A DNA stretch of 64,000 nucleotides from Bacteroidaceae bacterium. GTDB lineage: Bacteria; Bacteroidota; Bacteroidia; Bacteroidales; Bacteroidaceae. Positions 26,501-33,793 of this stretch are shown piece after piece. The stretch is taken from assembly GCA_017560125.1 (NCBI GenBank), contig JAFYOS010000006.1:124001-188000 (forward strand), given 5' to 3'. The position numbers were made by a program, and so were the translations under genes. Numbering within the stretch: the first letter of the stretch is position 1; each line of letters starts with the position of its first letter. Below the pieces are notes generated by a model. The model saw only the letters and a list, made by a program, of their open reading frames with translations. It was not told where the DNA came from and did not search any database.

Positions 26501-26617
26501 CTTTGTCGCTCCCGCTTCGCATGTGAGGTTGTGCAATATCCTGCACTCGCCATCCTTAACGGCTCTCGCCTCGCTGCTGCTTGTAACCCCGGATATGGGG
26601 ATGGTTATCTTCTGCAT
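23522..26617 (-). CDS. Orphan phage-type virion (tail/stabilisation-like) protein
   Basis: 1031 residues from the ATG at 26615-26617, chosen because a TACATTTG box (26630-26637) lies between it and the longer in-frame ATG at 26641. No signal peptide. It opens MQKITIPISGVTSSSEARAVKDG, has beta-strand repeats throughout, and in the last third shows DNPLFFPAKNTY, VAVSQGQFGQHPLYVF, GVWFMTLDTSG, VPASREICHNKG and RGVVFLTAKGVMLI. I recall this combination from beta-propeller-like structural proteins of Bacteroidetes phages and prophages, and the end (SLRATMxCxKFGFYLLGSMDGxxW type) fits as well. A beta-rich domain of ~130 residues (about 545-675) looks inserted. None of the neighbours is phage-like. 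Alternative: a domesticated adhesin. Confidence 0.6.
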   Translation of the reverse strand: MQKITIPISGVTSSSEARAVKDGECRILHNLTCEAGATKVIAPPSKGTAIEANSYTEYYHAKADKWLVVRNKEKSLTNYIVIGGREITGVESLAFMGNIVIINCTDGVLYALYSGDAYRYLGKLPELPRLKISLLPTHAATFTENKYYADRLELQESEQGLKWSNVSKSFFDACLTGLYEKRAFIDRTLIRMAIRLFDGNYVAFSPIYYVEDGEGFEKENLTAWLGQEGEVTAGRDNHNFISMPQSAVAKRARYCTMVKGFVPQFSFDEMELSDWKDIIMSIDIFATASIMGHESKYPESSIENGGSVRIDVSSSYERYVKKSVSKIREEVAEASLYYKIAEYDIEGNEVWCLKNTSPSQLALQTSLPMNEQPHEFAGSNYCYIYNNKMHFGGVSERLRDAYMQYTRAGRSDDTTSKLKQITSVVTIATDDGERHIVTTDSTPKLSGAGDDTYHMSPYLSYPDARATNLRVYAAYTTRFNGSAIVYRDFPLTAHKLRNLSYYVGDVVAGKEQDVSIEWKSGTSLAASIHNVRERNGFLTGARAQLGRQLGEAGTNISGTYTFTYNSSGKRWTLSYTLAGGVAIDGGTVKPGDFHIDIFIEGIHVNEEEWSDEGSAADYSKLQDGSTITVTVKESTNEFDGLRPIEVGGDGWHVADGTSDVTARFDSEDKIVGFTLNNVKENRIYTRKNVLRVSDVDNPLFFPAKNTYSFDADIVALCSNTVAVSQGQFGQHPLYVFTKKGVWFMTLDTSGAGSYLSQVPASREICHNKGVTVTTRGVVFLTAKGVMLINGNEAANISQAIAGLHTAELTAADDVTTRICDIAARGLIATKAPFADYLNEAFTAYDYNSDLLYVCNGNYDYAYVYNMKSGTWSTADGRYCCTIDYPETLLLGSRYIEGDTTKYRRHTFDNHNKQKNDMPVAMVMHGCTFGTSGLKRVRDAALRATMQCNKFGFYLLGSMDGVHWEVVGGKEIVNGARAVKPNYTMVRDLIARTKRTRAYRFVSFAMAGTVRSDAQFLLCECMVEGDYDKRAM

Positions 26618-26629
26618 ACTCTTTTTGGG

Positions 26630-26637
26630 CAAATGTA
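26630..26637 (-). promoter_or_regulatory. -7 box TACATTTG before the orphan phage-type gene
   Basis: Plus strand CAAATGTA, 12 bases ahead of the ATG, which would give a very short leader of roughly 5-8 bases. If real, the gene is transcribed by the host polymerase from its own promoter. Confidence 0.5.
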
Positions 26638-26695
26638 GCATGCGGCGCCTGTCGGCTGTTTGCGGTTTTTACATTTTCGCTTTTCGTGGGGGTAA

Positions 26696-26737
26696 AACAA
26701 TACGTGCCCGAAATAATGTTTTCGGGCACGTATTGTT
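26696..26737. terminator. Terminator downstream of the ADP-ribosylglycohydrolase-family gene
   Basis: AACAATACGTGCCCGAAA pairs over 18 bp with TTTCGGGCACGTATTGTT around a 6-base loop. It lies 16 bases after the stop at 26754 on the minus strand and is followed there by TTTTACC. Confidence 0.85.
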
Positions 26738-26753
26738 GTCTGTTGCGGCGGGG

Positions 26754-28283
26754 TTATTTCCTTGTCTTCTTGAATGTTACGGCGTCCACGATGTTTATGC
26801 TTGCGCCCTCCACGGGGTTCAGCCAGCGCAGCGTTACGCTATGGTTGCCCGGCTTGAGCTCGAAATTCCAATAGATGTCGAGGCGGCGATGGCGGTAGTT
26901 CACGGGCATGGTGAAACGCTCGGTCTTGCCACCGTCCAATGTAGCCTCAATCTCGGCAACGTAGTCCCTTTGTCCCTTCACATAGCCATTTATCAGCAGT
27001 CCGGCGCAGTCGGCGCTGAAGGTGTATGCTTCGCTCAGTGTCTTGTCTATGGGCAGACGCTCGGCGGGTGCAAGGCCGGGGAAGCTCTGCTCGTAGTGTA
27101 CAGCCTTGGGCTTCTGGCATTTGATGGTAACCTCCTTGTCGGTTACCTTACCCTTGTTGCGCTCAATCATCTTGAGTGCATGGTCGAAGCTCATTTTGTA
27201 TGTGTCGTTGAGCGAGTAGGGGATGTATGCGAAGTTCATGTCCTCGGCCTGTTTCAATGGGGTAATCCACTCCTCGGGTATCTTCGAATAGCCCATAGCT
27301 GTGGCCAAAATACCTGCCGCCGATGCGGGGTTGCAATCCGAGTCCTGTCCACAGCGTGTGGAGATGTCTATGGTCTTTGCGAAATCGCCCTCGCCATATA
27401 GCAGTCCGAACAGCACGTAGGCGCAGTTTATCACGGCGTCGATGTTCAAGGGTGCCAATGCGCCCTCGCCACAGCCCACGTCGCTTGTTCCCCAGCGCTC
27501 TTCGCACAACTGCCATCCGCGGCGCCAGTCGTCGCGGTTGTTGCGCCATATATCGATGACATCCTTCATGCAACGATAGAACTTGCTCTTGCTGGGGATT
27601 GTCTTCAGCGCCTCGGTGACGATGAATTCCACATCGTCGCTTACGAAGGCGATTGAGTACATGGCGCCTATATACACGCCACCATACCAACCGTCGCCAT
27701 AGTTCATTATGTGTCCTATCTTGTCGGATATCTTCGATGCGGCGTTGGGCATTCCGGGCGTCATTATTCCCGCGTAGTCGGCCTCAATCTGATAGTCGAT
27801 GTCGTCGGCGTGGGGGTTGTTGCGCCAATGTCCCGATGCCGGGGCGGGTATGCCTCGCAATATGTTGTAGCGCGCTGCTTGGTTGGCGTGCCACAGGTAG
27901 TAGCCGGCGTTGGCAAATGTGTGGGCGAAGGAATCGACCGGAGCATCGAGGCCCAAGCGGTCGAACACACCTACGAATGTAAGGTCCATGTATATGTCGT
28001 CGTACAGCGTGGGCACGCGCTTCATGGTGTTTGCCACGTAGTCGGGCTCGCCCCAGGGGATAACCCTGCTGTCGTCAATCATGCGACCGCGATACTGGAA
28101 TTCGGTGGGGCCGCCATATGTGCAGCCCAGTACCTGTCCTGCCCATGCGCCCTTAATCTTGTCCATCAGCACCTCGCGGCTCATTGTTACTCGCGAGGGC
28201 AGCTTGTCGCCCGCCATGGCTGTTGCTGTCAGCGTCAGTGCGGCAGCGAAGGTTAAAATGGTTTTTCCGTTGAATATTCCCAT
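26754..28283 (-). CDS. Secreted ADP-ribosylglycohydrolase-family protein
   Basis: 509 residues. Signal peptide (1-24, TATAMA-G), then a DraG-like fold: GAWAGQVLGCTYGG at 45-58, DDIYMD at 95-100 and the metal-binding CGQDSDCNPASAAG at 311-324. The C-terminal ~110 residues are a beta-sandwich (LDGGKTERFTMPVNYRHRRLDIYWNFELKPGNHSVTLRWLN) resembling carbohydrate-binding modules. True DraG enzymes remove ADP-ribose from arginine; here export and the lectin-like tail point to a sugar or glycan substrate, which is an inference. It starts 18 bases after the GH127 gene, so they form an operon. Terminator immediately downstream. Confidence 0.85.
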   Translation of the reverse strand: MGIFNGKTILTFAAALTLTATAMAGDKLPSRVTMSREVLMDKIKGAWAGQVLGCTYGGPTEFQYRGRMIDDSRVIPWGEPDYVANTMKRVPTLYDDIYMDLTFVGVFDRLGLDAPVDSFAHTFANAGYYLWHANQAARYNILRGIPAPASGHWRNNPHADDIDYQIEADYAGIMTPGMPNAASKISDKIGHIMNYGDGWYGGVYIGAMYSIAFVSDDVEFIVTEALKTIPSKSKFYRCMKDVIDIWRNNRDDWRRGWQLCEERWGTSDVGCGEGALAPLNIDAVINCAYVLFGLLYGEGDFAKTIDISTRCGQDSDCNPASAAGILATAMGYSKIPEEWITPLKQAEDMNFAYIPYSLNDTYKMSFDHALKMIERNKGKVTDKEVTIKCQKPKAVHYEQSFPGLAPAERLPIDKTLSEAYTFSADCAGLLINGYVKGQRDYVAEIEATLDGGKTERFTMPVNYRHRRLDIYWNFELKPGNHSVTLRWLNPVEGASINIVDAVTFKKTRK

Positions 28284-28301
28284 CAGTATGTATTTTTGTT
28301 G

Positions 28302-30788
28302 TTATTCTATTATTGCCTCCAAAATTCCTACGCAGGCATCCTTCTGCGGTGTCATGTGCAGGCGTATGGCATCGGCTGTTATTGCTGCCGCGGGGTGCAC
28401 CATGTTGTATTGGTTTTCCAGTATGCCGAATGTATCGGTCACATAGGGCTGGAATTCGTGCCATTTACCATCGTGGCGATATTCCATTCTCCACGACAGG
28501 GGCAGTTTCACGCCGGCGTTGTCGTTGTACCAATATACCGACACGCTCTCTATGGGCATCTCCTTGTTCAGGGTAATTTCGACCTGCTGTTCGCGACCAA
28601 TCTGTGACCAGCTTGTCCAGCGAGGGATGCTTGTGTCGTGCGAGCTCGAGGGGCGTTTGCCATCGACAACGGCTATCAGCTCGTCGTTAATGAATGTGTG
28701 CGATGCCTTTATGTCGCGCACGTTGTCGGCCAGTTTCACCATGCTTTTGCGTACGGTTGCCGCGTCGCGTGCAAACCACACGTTCATGGCGTCGTCGCCT
28801 CGGTTGTTCCAAGCGTAGTAGGGCACCAAGGTGAGCTTCGATTTGGCCTCCTCGTCGGCTGTTGCGTAGTCGGCATCTATCTCTATGGCGGGAATGCCTT
28901 TCAGTATGCCGTCGGCAATTACTGTTACATTCTCCTTGGCCTCGTAGTCGCCAATGAAATAGTGGCTCACAGGCTGGTCGTTGTCGGCAGCCTCGGCGCA
29001 ATATACAAGCGGGCCACGGGTTATACATACTCTGTTGCTGTCGGCCTTAACGCGCTCGTCGGCTACAGAGAGGCGCATGGGCATGGGCAGTTCGAGCTCC
29101 ACCTTGTCGCCGTTGTTCCATTTGCGGGTGATGGGCAGGAATCCGTCTATCGCTTTGCCACGCACGCGCTTGCCATTGATGGTGGCGGTATATTTGTTGT
29201 CGTTCTTGTCGGCATATCTGTAGAGCTCGCCGGCCACGAAGCGGTCGCCGTCGCACCATGTGGGAATGCGCAACCACAGTGTGAATTCCGCACCGTCGTT
29301 CTCGGGTGCCACCTCTATCGATACGTTGCCGTTGAAGGGGTAACCGCCATCTTGCACCAGAGCTACGTTGCCCGATGCCAGGGGTATGTTTACGCTGCTA
29401 CCTGCATAGAGAGCACAGAAGATGTCGTCGTCGGTGTGCGAATATATCATACCCGATATCTGCGGAATGAGGCGTGCGAGGTTCGATGGGCAGCATGCTG
29501 TTCCGAACCAGGGCGAGCGACCGGCGCGACCGTGGTTGAAGGTCTTTCGGCCATCGGCCTCGAGCGGGTTCACATAGAAAAATCTGTTACCCTCGATGTT
29601 CACTCCGGCAAGTACGTTGTTGTAGAGCGATACCTCGGCTACATCGACATACTTGGCGTCGCCCGACATCAGGAACATGCGGTAATTGAAGAATACATTA
29701 CCCACCGCCGAACAGGTTTCGTTGTATGTTTCTTTATTGGGGAGCATATACTCGGGGCCGAAGCCTTCGATATTGGGCACTGCTCCCAAGCCGCCGGTTA
29801 TGTGCATCTTCTTGTTTACAATATCGGCCCAAATGGCTTCGAGCGCCGGAGCAAATGTGGTGTCACCGGTGATGGCTGCAATGTCGGCCATGCCAGAATA
29901 GAGATATGTGGCGCGCACGGCGTGGCCCACGGCGGTTCTCTGCTCGCGTGCGGGCAGGTGCTGCTGGGCATATTCGGGGGTGGTCGAGCTTATGCCTTCG
30001 GGTATGTAGGTCACTCCGCGAATGTCTATGAAGCGCTTGGCCATCTCCAGGTAGAGGCTGTCGCCTGTGATGCGGAACATCTTGACCAGCGCAAGCTCTA
30101 TCTCTTGGTGGCCGGGTGCCTGGTTCACGGGCTTGCCGCCGTTGTATGCCTCGTTGCCTTCGAAGAATACGTTGTTTATGTGGCGTGCGCTCTTTTCTGC
30201 CACGTCGAGCCATTTGCGCTTGCCTGTTGCCTGGTAGTAGGCGATGGCCGCCTCGTACATGTGGCCCATGTTATACAGCTCGTGACTGAAAAGTACGTTC
30301 GAGTAGGGGGTCTTGCCTGTGCCCCAGCGGTTGCCGGGGTTTCTCATCTCCTCGGGTACCGAGTGGTGCTCATACAGGTAACCATCCTCGGCCTGTGCCT
30401 CGGCAATGATGTCTATAATGGAATCCATCTGGTTTTCGAGAGCTTCGTCCTTCTCCAATGTGAGCAGATAGGCTGCTCCCTCCATCACCTTGAACAGGTC
30501 GGACGATACATAAAAGGGTAGGGGAATGAGCTTCTCTATCTTCTTTTCTTTCAGGTAGGCTGCTGTGCGGCGCAGGTTCTCTACCGCGGTTTCGGTTTTT
30601 CCCAACGAGAAGGGTACCAGCGTCTCCTTTTGTGTTTTCAGACGGGGCAACCAGAAATTGTCGGTCAGTGCCACCTTTTCGAACGAAATGGGGTTGAGCG
30701 CCTCTTCGACCTTGCGTGCGCCACTGTCGCTACACGATGTGAACGATGCTATTATTGCACCGGTAAGTAGTGTTCTGAATATCTTCAT
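28302..30788 (-). CDS. GH127-family lipoprotein (beta-L-arabinofuranosidase type)
   Basis: 828 residues. Lipoprotein signal with lipobox FTSC (Cys19). The zinc-thiolate active-site residues are E357-x-C359 in YNETCSAVG and C432-C433 in GTACCPSN, matching those of the other GH127 in this window. A C-terminal beta region after about 690 (SSHDTSIPRWTSWSQ, VSVYWYNDNAGVKLP, WRMEYRHDGKW) has the look of a CBM32/F5-8C-like module. It would act at the outer surface or in the periplasm on L-arabinofuranosyl or related linkages; substrate not determinable. Two-gene operon with the ADP-ribosylglycohydrolase family gene; no SusC/D nearby. Promoter TACCTTTG 26 bases upstream. Confidence 0.9.
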   Translation of the reverse strand: MKIFRTLLTGAIIASFTSCSDSGARKVEEALNPISFEKVALTDNFWLPRLKTQKETLVPFSLGKTETAVENLRRTAAYLKEKKIEKLIPLPFYVSSDLFKVMEGAAYLLTLEKDEALENQMDSIIDIIAEAQAEDGYLYEHHSVPEEMRNPGNRWGTGKTPYSNVLFSHELYNMGHMYEAAIAYYQATGKRKWLDVAEKSARHINNVFFEGNEAYNGGKPVNQAPGHQEIELALVKMFRITGDSLYLEMAKRFIDIRGVTYIPEGISSTTPEYAQQHLPAREQRTAVGHAVRATYLYSGMADIAAITGDTTFAPALEAIWADIVNKKMHITGGLGAVPNIEGFGPEYMLPNKETYNETCSAVGNVFFNYRMFLMSGDAKYVDVAEVSLYNNVLAGVNIEGNRFFYVNPLEADGRKTFNHGRAGRSPWFGTACCPSNLARLIPQISGMIYSHTDDDIFCALYAGSSVNIPLASGNVALVQDGGYPFNGNVSIEVAPENDGAEFTLWLRIPTWCDGDRFVAGELYRYADKNDNKYTATINGKRVRGKAIDGFLPITRKWNNGDKVELELPMPMRLSVADERVKADSNRVCITRGPLVYCAEAADNDQPVSHYFIGDYEAKENVTVIADGILKGIPAIEIDADYATADEEAKSKLTLVPYYAWNNRGDDAMNVWFARDAATVRKSMVKLADNVRDIKASHTFINDELIAVVDGKRPSSSHDTSIPRWTSWSQIGREQQVEITLNKEMPIESVSVYWYNDNAGVKLPLSWRMEYRHDGKWHEFQPYVTDTFGILENQYNMVHPAAAITADAIRLHMTPQKDACVGILEAIIE

Positions 30789-30813
30789 GGTGTTAATTTA
30801 TGTGCAAACTGTT

Positions 30814-30821
30814 CAAAGGTA
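30814..30821 (-). promoter_or_regulatory. -7 box TACCTTTG of the GH127-ADPRH operon
   Basis: Plus strand CAAAGGTA; the ATG is at 30788. Confidence 0.6.
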
Positions 30822-30980
30822 CTTAAAAAAATGACACCCCTCTCTGTTTGCACCCTCTCTTTTTGCTTTTTGCTGTAATTTAGCCTTCTTTTAATGGTTT
30901 TTTTGCGTCGAAAATAGAGCGTTTCGGATTTATATTCATACCTTTGCATACGAAAATATTTATCTGTAATAATAAATACT

Positions 30981-32018
30981 ATGAGGACTATTTCAATCTT
31001 TATGCTTATCATTGTTGCAATGGTAGCAATTGTTTCGTGCTGCGGCGGTGCAAATAAGAATGCCGAGGCACAGTGTGATGGTAAGAAATATTGTTTGCCC
31101 GTAGCGTTGCAGCTCTACAGCGTGCGCGATGCAATGGCTAACGATTTCAAGGGTACCTTGCAGAAGGTAAAGGAGATGGGTTACGACGGTGTTGAGTTCG
31201 CCGGTCTTTTCGGTAATACCCCCGAGCAGGTTAAGGCTATGTGTGCCGAGATTGGCTTGACCCCCATTTCTGCTCACGTTCCTTTGGCCGACATGCTTGC
31301 CGATGTAGATAAGGTTATTGCCGACTACAAGGCGCTTGGATGTAAGTACATCGTTGTACCTTACGTAACCGAGGAGCGTCGTCCCGGTGGTGAGCTTTTT
31401 ATGCAGATGATCGAGGAGATTCGTTCTATCGGTCAGAAGGCCAAGGATGCCGGTCTTGTATTGCTCTACCACAACCACGACTTCGAGTTCAAGCAGGTTG
31501 AGAACGGCGAGTTCGGTCTCGATTACCTCTACAGCTCAATCCCTGCCGATCTGTTGCAGACCGAGCTCGATGAGTGCTGGGTGAAGTATGCTGGTCAGGA
31601 TCCCGTTGCTTACCTTCAGAAGTATGCAGGTCGTGCGCCCGTTGTTCACTTGAAGGACTACTATGTAGAGGGCGAGCAGGTTGGCGATCCCTATGCTCTC
31701 ATCGGTTTGAACGAGGATGAGAAGAAATCGAACAGCGCATTCGAATTCCGTCCTTTGGGCTACGGTGTGCAGGATGTAGCCGCTCTTGTTAAGGCTGCCG
31801 GCGACGCTGGTTGTGGCTGGCTCATCGTTGAGCAGGATCAGCCCAGCATGGGTAAGACTCCTATGGAGTGTGTAGCTCTCGGTATGGAGTATCTGGCCAA
31901 GGCTAAGGCTCAGGTTTGTCAGGATGCTTGCACTATGAAGGATGCTTGCAAGGACAAGAAAGAGTGCTGCCCCAAGAAGGCTGCTTGTGAAGGCAAAAAG
32001 GAGTGCAATAAGAAATAA
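30981..32018 (+). CDS. Sugar-phosphate isomerase/epimerase-like TIM-barrel lipoprotein with Cys/Lys-rich tail
   Basis: 345 residues. Lipobox IVSC (Cys20) after a hydrophobic N-terminus. The body is a xylose-isomerase-like TIM barrel (ALQLYSVRDAM, GYDGVEFAGLFG, ISAHVPL, LLYHNHDFEF, LDECWVKYAG, VHLKDYY, EQDQPSMGKTPMECV). Members act on sugars with a divalent metal; the conserved Glu, His and Asp positions for metal are visible (E at GVEF, H in YHNHDFEF, D in ELDE). The last ~33 residues are an unusual tail with regularly spaced cysteines and lysines (CQDACTMKDACKDKKECC...). Monocistronic, facing the Gfo/Idh/MocA gene across a shared-type terminator. Substrate unknown. Confidence 0.85.
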   Translation: MRTISIFMLIIVAMVAIVSCCGGANKNAEAQCDGKKYCLPVALQLYSVRDAMANDFKGTLQKVKEMGYDGVEFAGLFGNTPEQVKAMCAEIGLTPISAHVPLADMLADVDKVIADYKALGCKYIVVPYVTEERRPGGELFMQMIEEIRSIGQKAKDAGLVLLYHNHDFEFKQVENGEFGLDYLYSSIPADLLQTELDECWVKYAGQDPVAYLQKYAGRAPVVHLKDYYVEGEQVGDPYALIGLNEDEKKSNSAFEFRPLGYGVQDVAALVKAAGDAGCGWLIVEQDQPSMGKTPMECVALGMEYLAKAKAQVCQDACTMKDACKDKKECCPKKAACEGKKECNKK

Positions 32019-32038
32019 TCTTTCCGCTGTATAAATAG

Positions 32039-32074
32039 AACCGGGGCAGCCCAAAAGGCTGCCCCGGTTTGTTT
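32039..32074 (+). terminator. Terminator between the isomerase and the oxidoreductase genes
   Basis: AACCGGGGCAGCC and GGCTGCCCCGGTT form a 13-bp stem with loop CAAAA, followed by TGTTT. Confidence 0.88.
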
Positions 32075-32098
32075 ATAGGGTAATCGGTGCGATTTTTT

Positions 32099-33409
32099 TT
32101 ATTTCAGTTCGTAGGGTTTGCGATACTCGTAGTGGAGCTTCGAATTGGCCTCGGTGTCGTTGTTCATGAATTTCTCGACGATGGGGTTCCATACGAGAGG
32201 ACGGTCGAGCTCGTATGCGATGTTACCAAGGGTACACATTGTGCATGAGCTGTGGCCTGTTTCGATGGGAACGCTCGGGTCGCGACGCGAACGTATGCTG
32301 TCGATGAAGCTCTGATAGTGGGGCACGTTGGTTTCGTACATTCTCTGCTCGTCAACCTTGGTGGGCATGAATTCGGGTGACGATGCAAGGTATTTGCCGC
32401 GTCCTACAATAATCCAGCCGTTCTCGCCATACACTTTTACTGCCTGGCCGTGGCCGAAATTCATCTGTGCCACCTCGATGCCGTTGTCGTAGCGGAATGT
32501 GAGGCAGTCGTAGGGGCTTGCCGAGGGAGGAAGTATCTCCGAGGGACCCGAACCGTCCTTACCAATGCACCACTGTGCCACGTCGAACATGTGTGCTCCC
32601 CAGTCGGTGGTGAAGCCGCCACCCATGCCCTGGTACCAGCGCCATGCGCCCCAGCACTCATCGTGACCGTTGGCTGTGAGCAAGGGGTTGAGCTCGTGGT
32701 TGTAGTGGAATTTTTCCGAGAGGGGGCCCAGCCACAAATCCCAGTCGAGGCCGGCGGGAACCTCCTGCTTGGGCAGGTTATAGGGCTTGGGGCCGTCGCC
32801 TACGTAGGCCTTGATGAGCGATACTTTGCCCAGACGGCCTTCGCGTACTACGTTTGCCGCGTGGATGAACTCGCGCATTGAGCGCTGCATGCTACCTACC
32901 TGCAGTATGCGGGTGTTCTCGCGTACCACCTTTTTCAGCATCTGGCCTTCGTATATGGTAAATGTAACAGGCTTTTCGAGATAGACATCCTTACCCGCAC
33001 GGCAGGCTGCGATAGCCATGAGCGCATGCTGGTGGTCGGGGGTTGCTATCACTACAGCGTCGATGTCCTTGCGTGCGAGGAGCTCCTCGTAGCGGATATA
33101 CATCGTAAGCTTGTTCTTTATCTTGTTGTCGGCATAGTATTTGTTTACGCGCTCCTCGAAACGGTTGCGTTTGATATCGTAAATGTCACATGCCGCCACA
33201 ATGCGTACATCGGGGATGGTGATGAAACCGTTCATCAGGTAGATGGCCTGCTGTCCAAGACCGATGAAACCAATATTTATCTTATCGTTCGCGCTTCCCT
33301 TTTTGCTTTTGGGCTCAGCGGGTGTGATAGCGTTCACTGCCGACGGTATCATCATTGCCGATGTGCCGAGTGCCGACAGGCGCAGGAAATTTCTTCTTGA
33401 TATGCTCAT
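32099..33409 (-). CDS. Gfo/Idh/MocA family oxidoreductase with Tat signal
   Basis: 436 residues. N-terminal SRRNFLR Tat motif (4-10) with a hydrophobic stretch to about residue 26. Rossmann glycine motif GFIGLGQQAIYL, the EKPVTF cofactor-binding motif, and a C-terminal alpha/beta substrate domain with WDLWLGP and GGGFTTDWGAHMFDVAQW, as in exported Bacteroidetes members. They oxidise or epimerise sugars or glycosides with bound NAD(H) in the periplasm, sometimes as NAD-dependent glycosidases (GH109-like), which is possible here but not proved. No TAnnTTTG box was found directly upstream. Convergent with the TIM-barrel lipoprotein. Confidence 0.9.
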   Translation of the reverse strand: MSISRRNFLRLSALGTSAMMIPSAVNAITPAEPKSKKGSANDKINIGFIGLGQQAIYLMNGFITIPDVRIVAACDIYDIKRNRFEERVNKYYADNKIKNKLTMYIRYEELLARKDIDAVVIATPDHQHALMAIAACRAGKDVYLEKPVTFTIYEGQMLKKVVRENTRILQVGSMQRSMREFIHAANVVREGRLGKVSLIKAYVGDGPKPYNLPKQEVPAGLDWDLWLGPLSEKFHYNHELNPLLTANGHDECWGAWRWYQGMGGGFTTDWGAHMFDVAQWCIGKDGSGPSEILPPSASPYDCLTFRYDNGIEVAQMNFGHGQAVKVYGENGWIIVGRGKYLASSPEFMPTKVDEQRMYETNVPHYQSFIDSIRSRRDPSVPIETGHSSCTMCTLGNIAYELDRPLVWNPIVEKFMNNDTEANSKLHYEYRKPYELK

Positions 33410-33587
33410 AGTAGTAATAAAAAGTTAGTTTTTGTAAAAGTATGAAAAATATCAATATGGTGGTTGCAAAACGCCGAAAACTTTGTGAAATAGTGCTTTT
33501 TTGCTGTTTTAAGCGCTTTATATATGGAAAAATGAAATTTTTTCAAAAAAAAGTGGCTCAACTATTGCGTATGTAAAAAAAACGCCT

Positions 33588-33595
33588 TACCTTTG
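33588..33595 (+). promoter_or_regulatory. -7 box TACCTTTG of tRNA-Glu
   Basis: A TTG at 33565-33567 sits 20 bases upstream as a -33 element; the tRNA starts 17 bases after the box. Confidence 0.65.
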
Positions 33596-33612
33596 CATTG
33601 CAAAAATGAAAC

Positions 33613-33687
33613 GGCGCTTTCGTCTAGTGGCTAGGACACATGCCTCTCACGCATGGAACACGGGTTCGATTCCCGTAGGCGCTACCA
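33613..33687 (+). tRNA. tRNA-Glu (anticodon CTC)
   Basis: Acceptor GGCGCTT/AGGCGCT (with G-U pairs), D-arm GTCTAGTGGCTAGGAC, anticodon stem CATGC/GCATG with loop CTCTCAC (anticodon CTC, reads GAG), T-arm ACGGG-TTCGATT-CCCGT, discriminator A, and an encoded CCA (33685-33687). Confidence 0.95.
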
Positions 33688-33690
33688 AAA

Positions 33691-33717
33691 GGATAGGAAT
33701 TTTTCCTGTCCTTTTTT
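33691..33717 (+). terminator. Terminator of tRNA-Glu
   Basis: GGATAGGAA pairs with TTCCTGTCC (one G-U) and is followed by T6. Confidence 0.85.
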
Positions 33718-33745
33718 ATTTGTAGCTTTTTTCGTGTATATACAA

Positions 33746-33779
33746 ATATAGCCACACAGATGCGTCTGTGTGGCTATAT
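33746..33779 (-). terminator. Terminator of clpB
   Basis: A 15-bp perfect stem (ATATAGCCACACAGA / TCTGTGTGGCTATAT) with a TGCG loop, 14 bases after the clpB stop. Confidence 0.85.
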
Positions 33780-33793
33780 AATTTTCGGTAGGT

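Noticed and set aside
28638-30521. 627-residue open frame opposite the GH127 lipoprotein gene
   Set aside because: It lies entirely antisense to a gene with all GH127 active-site motifs, and its sequence is low-complexity and Cys/Val/Gly-rich without any recognisable domain.
33429-33470. Promoter box for the Gfo/Idh/MocA gene
   Set aside because: The minus strand has TACTTTTAC near here, but it lacks the final TTTG, so I did not record a box.
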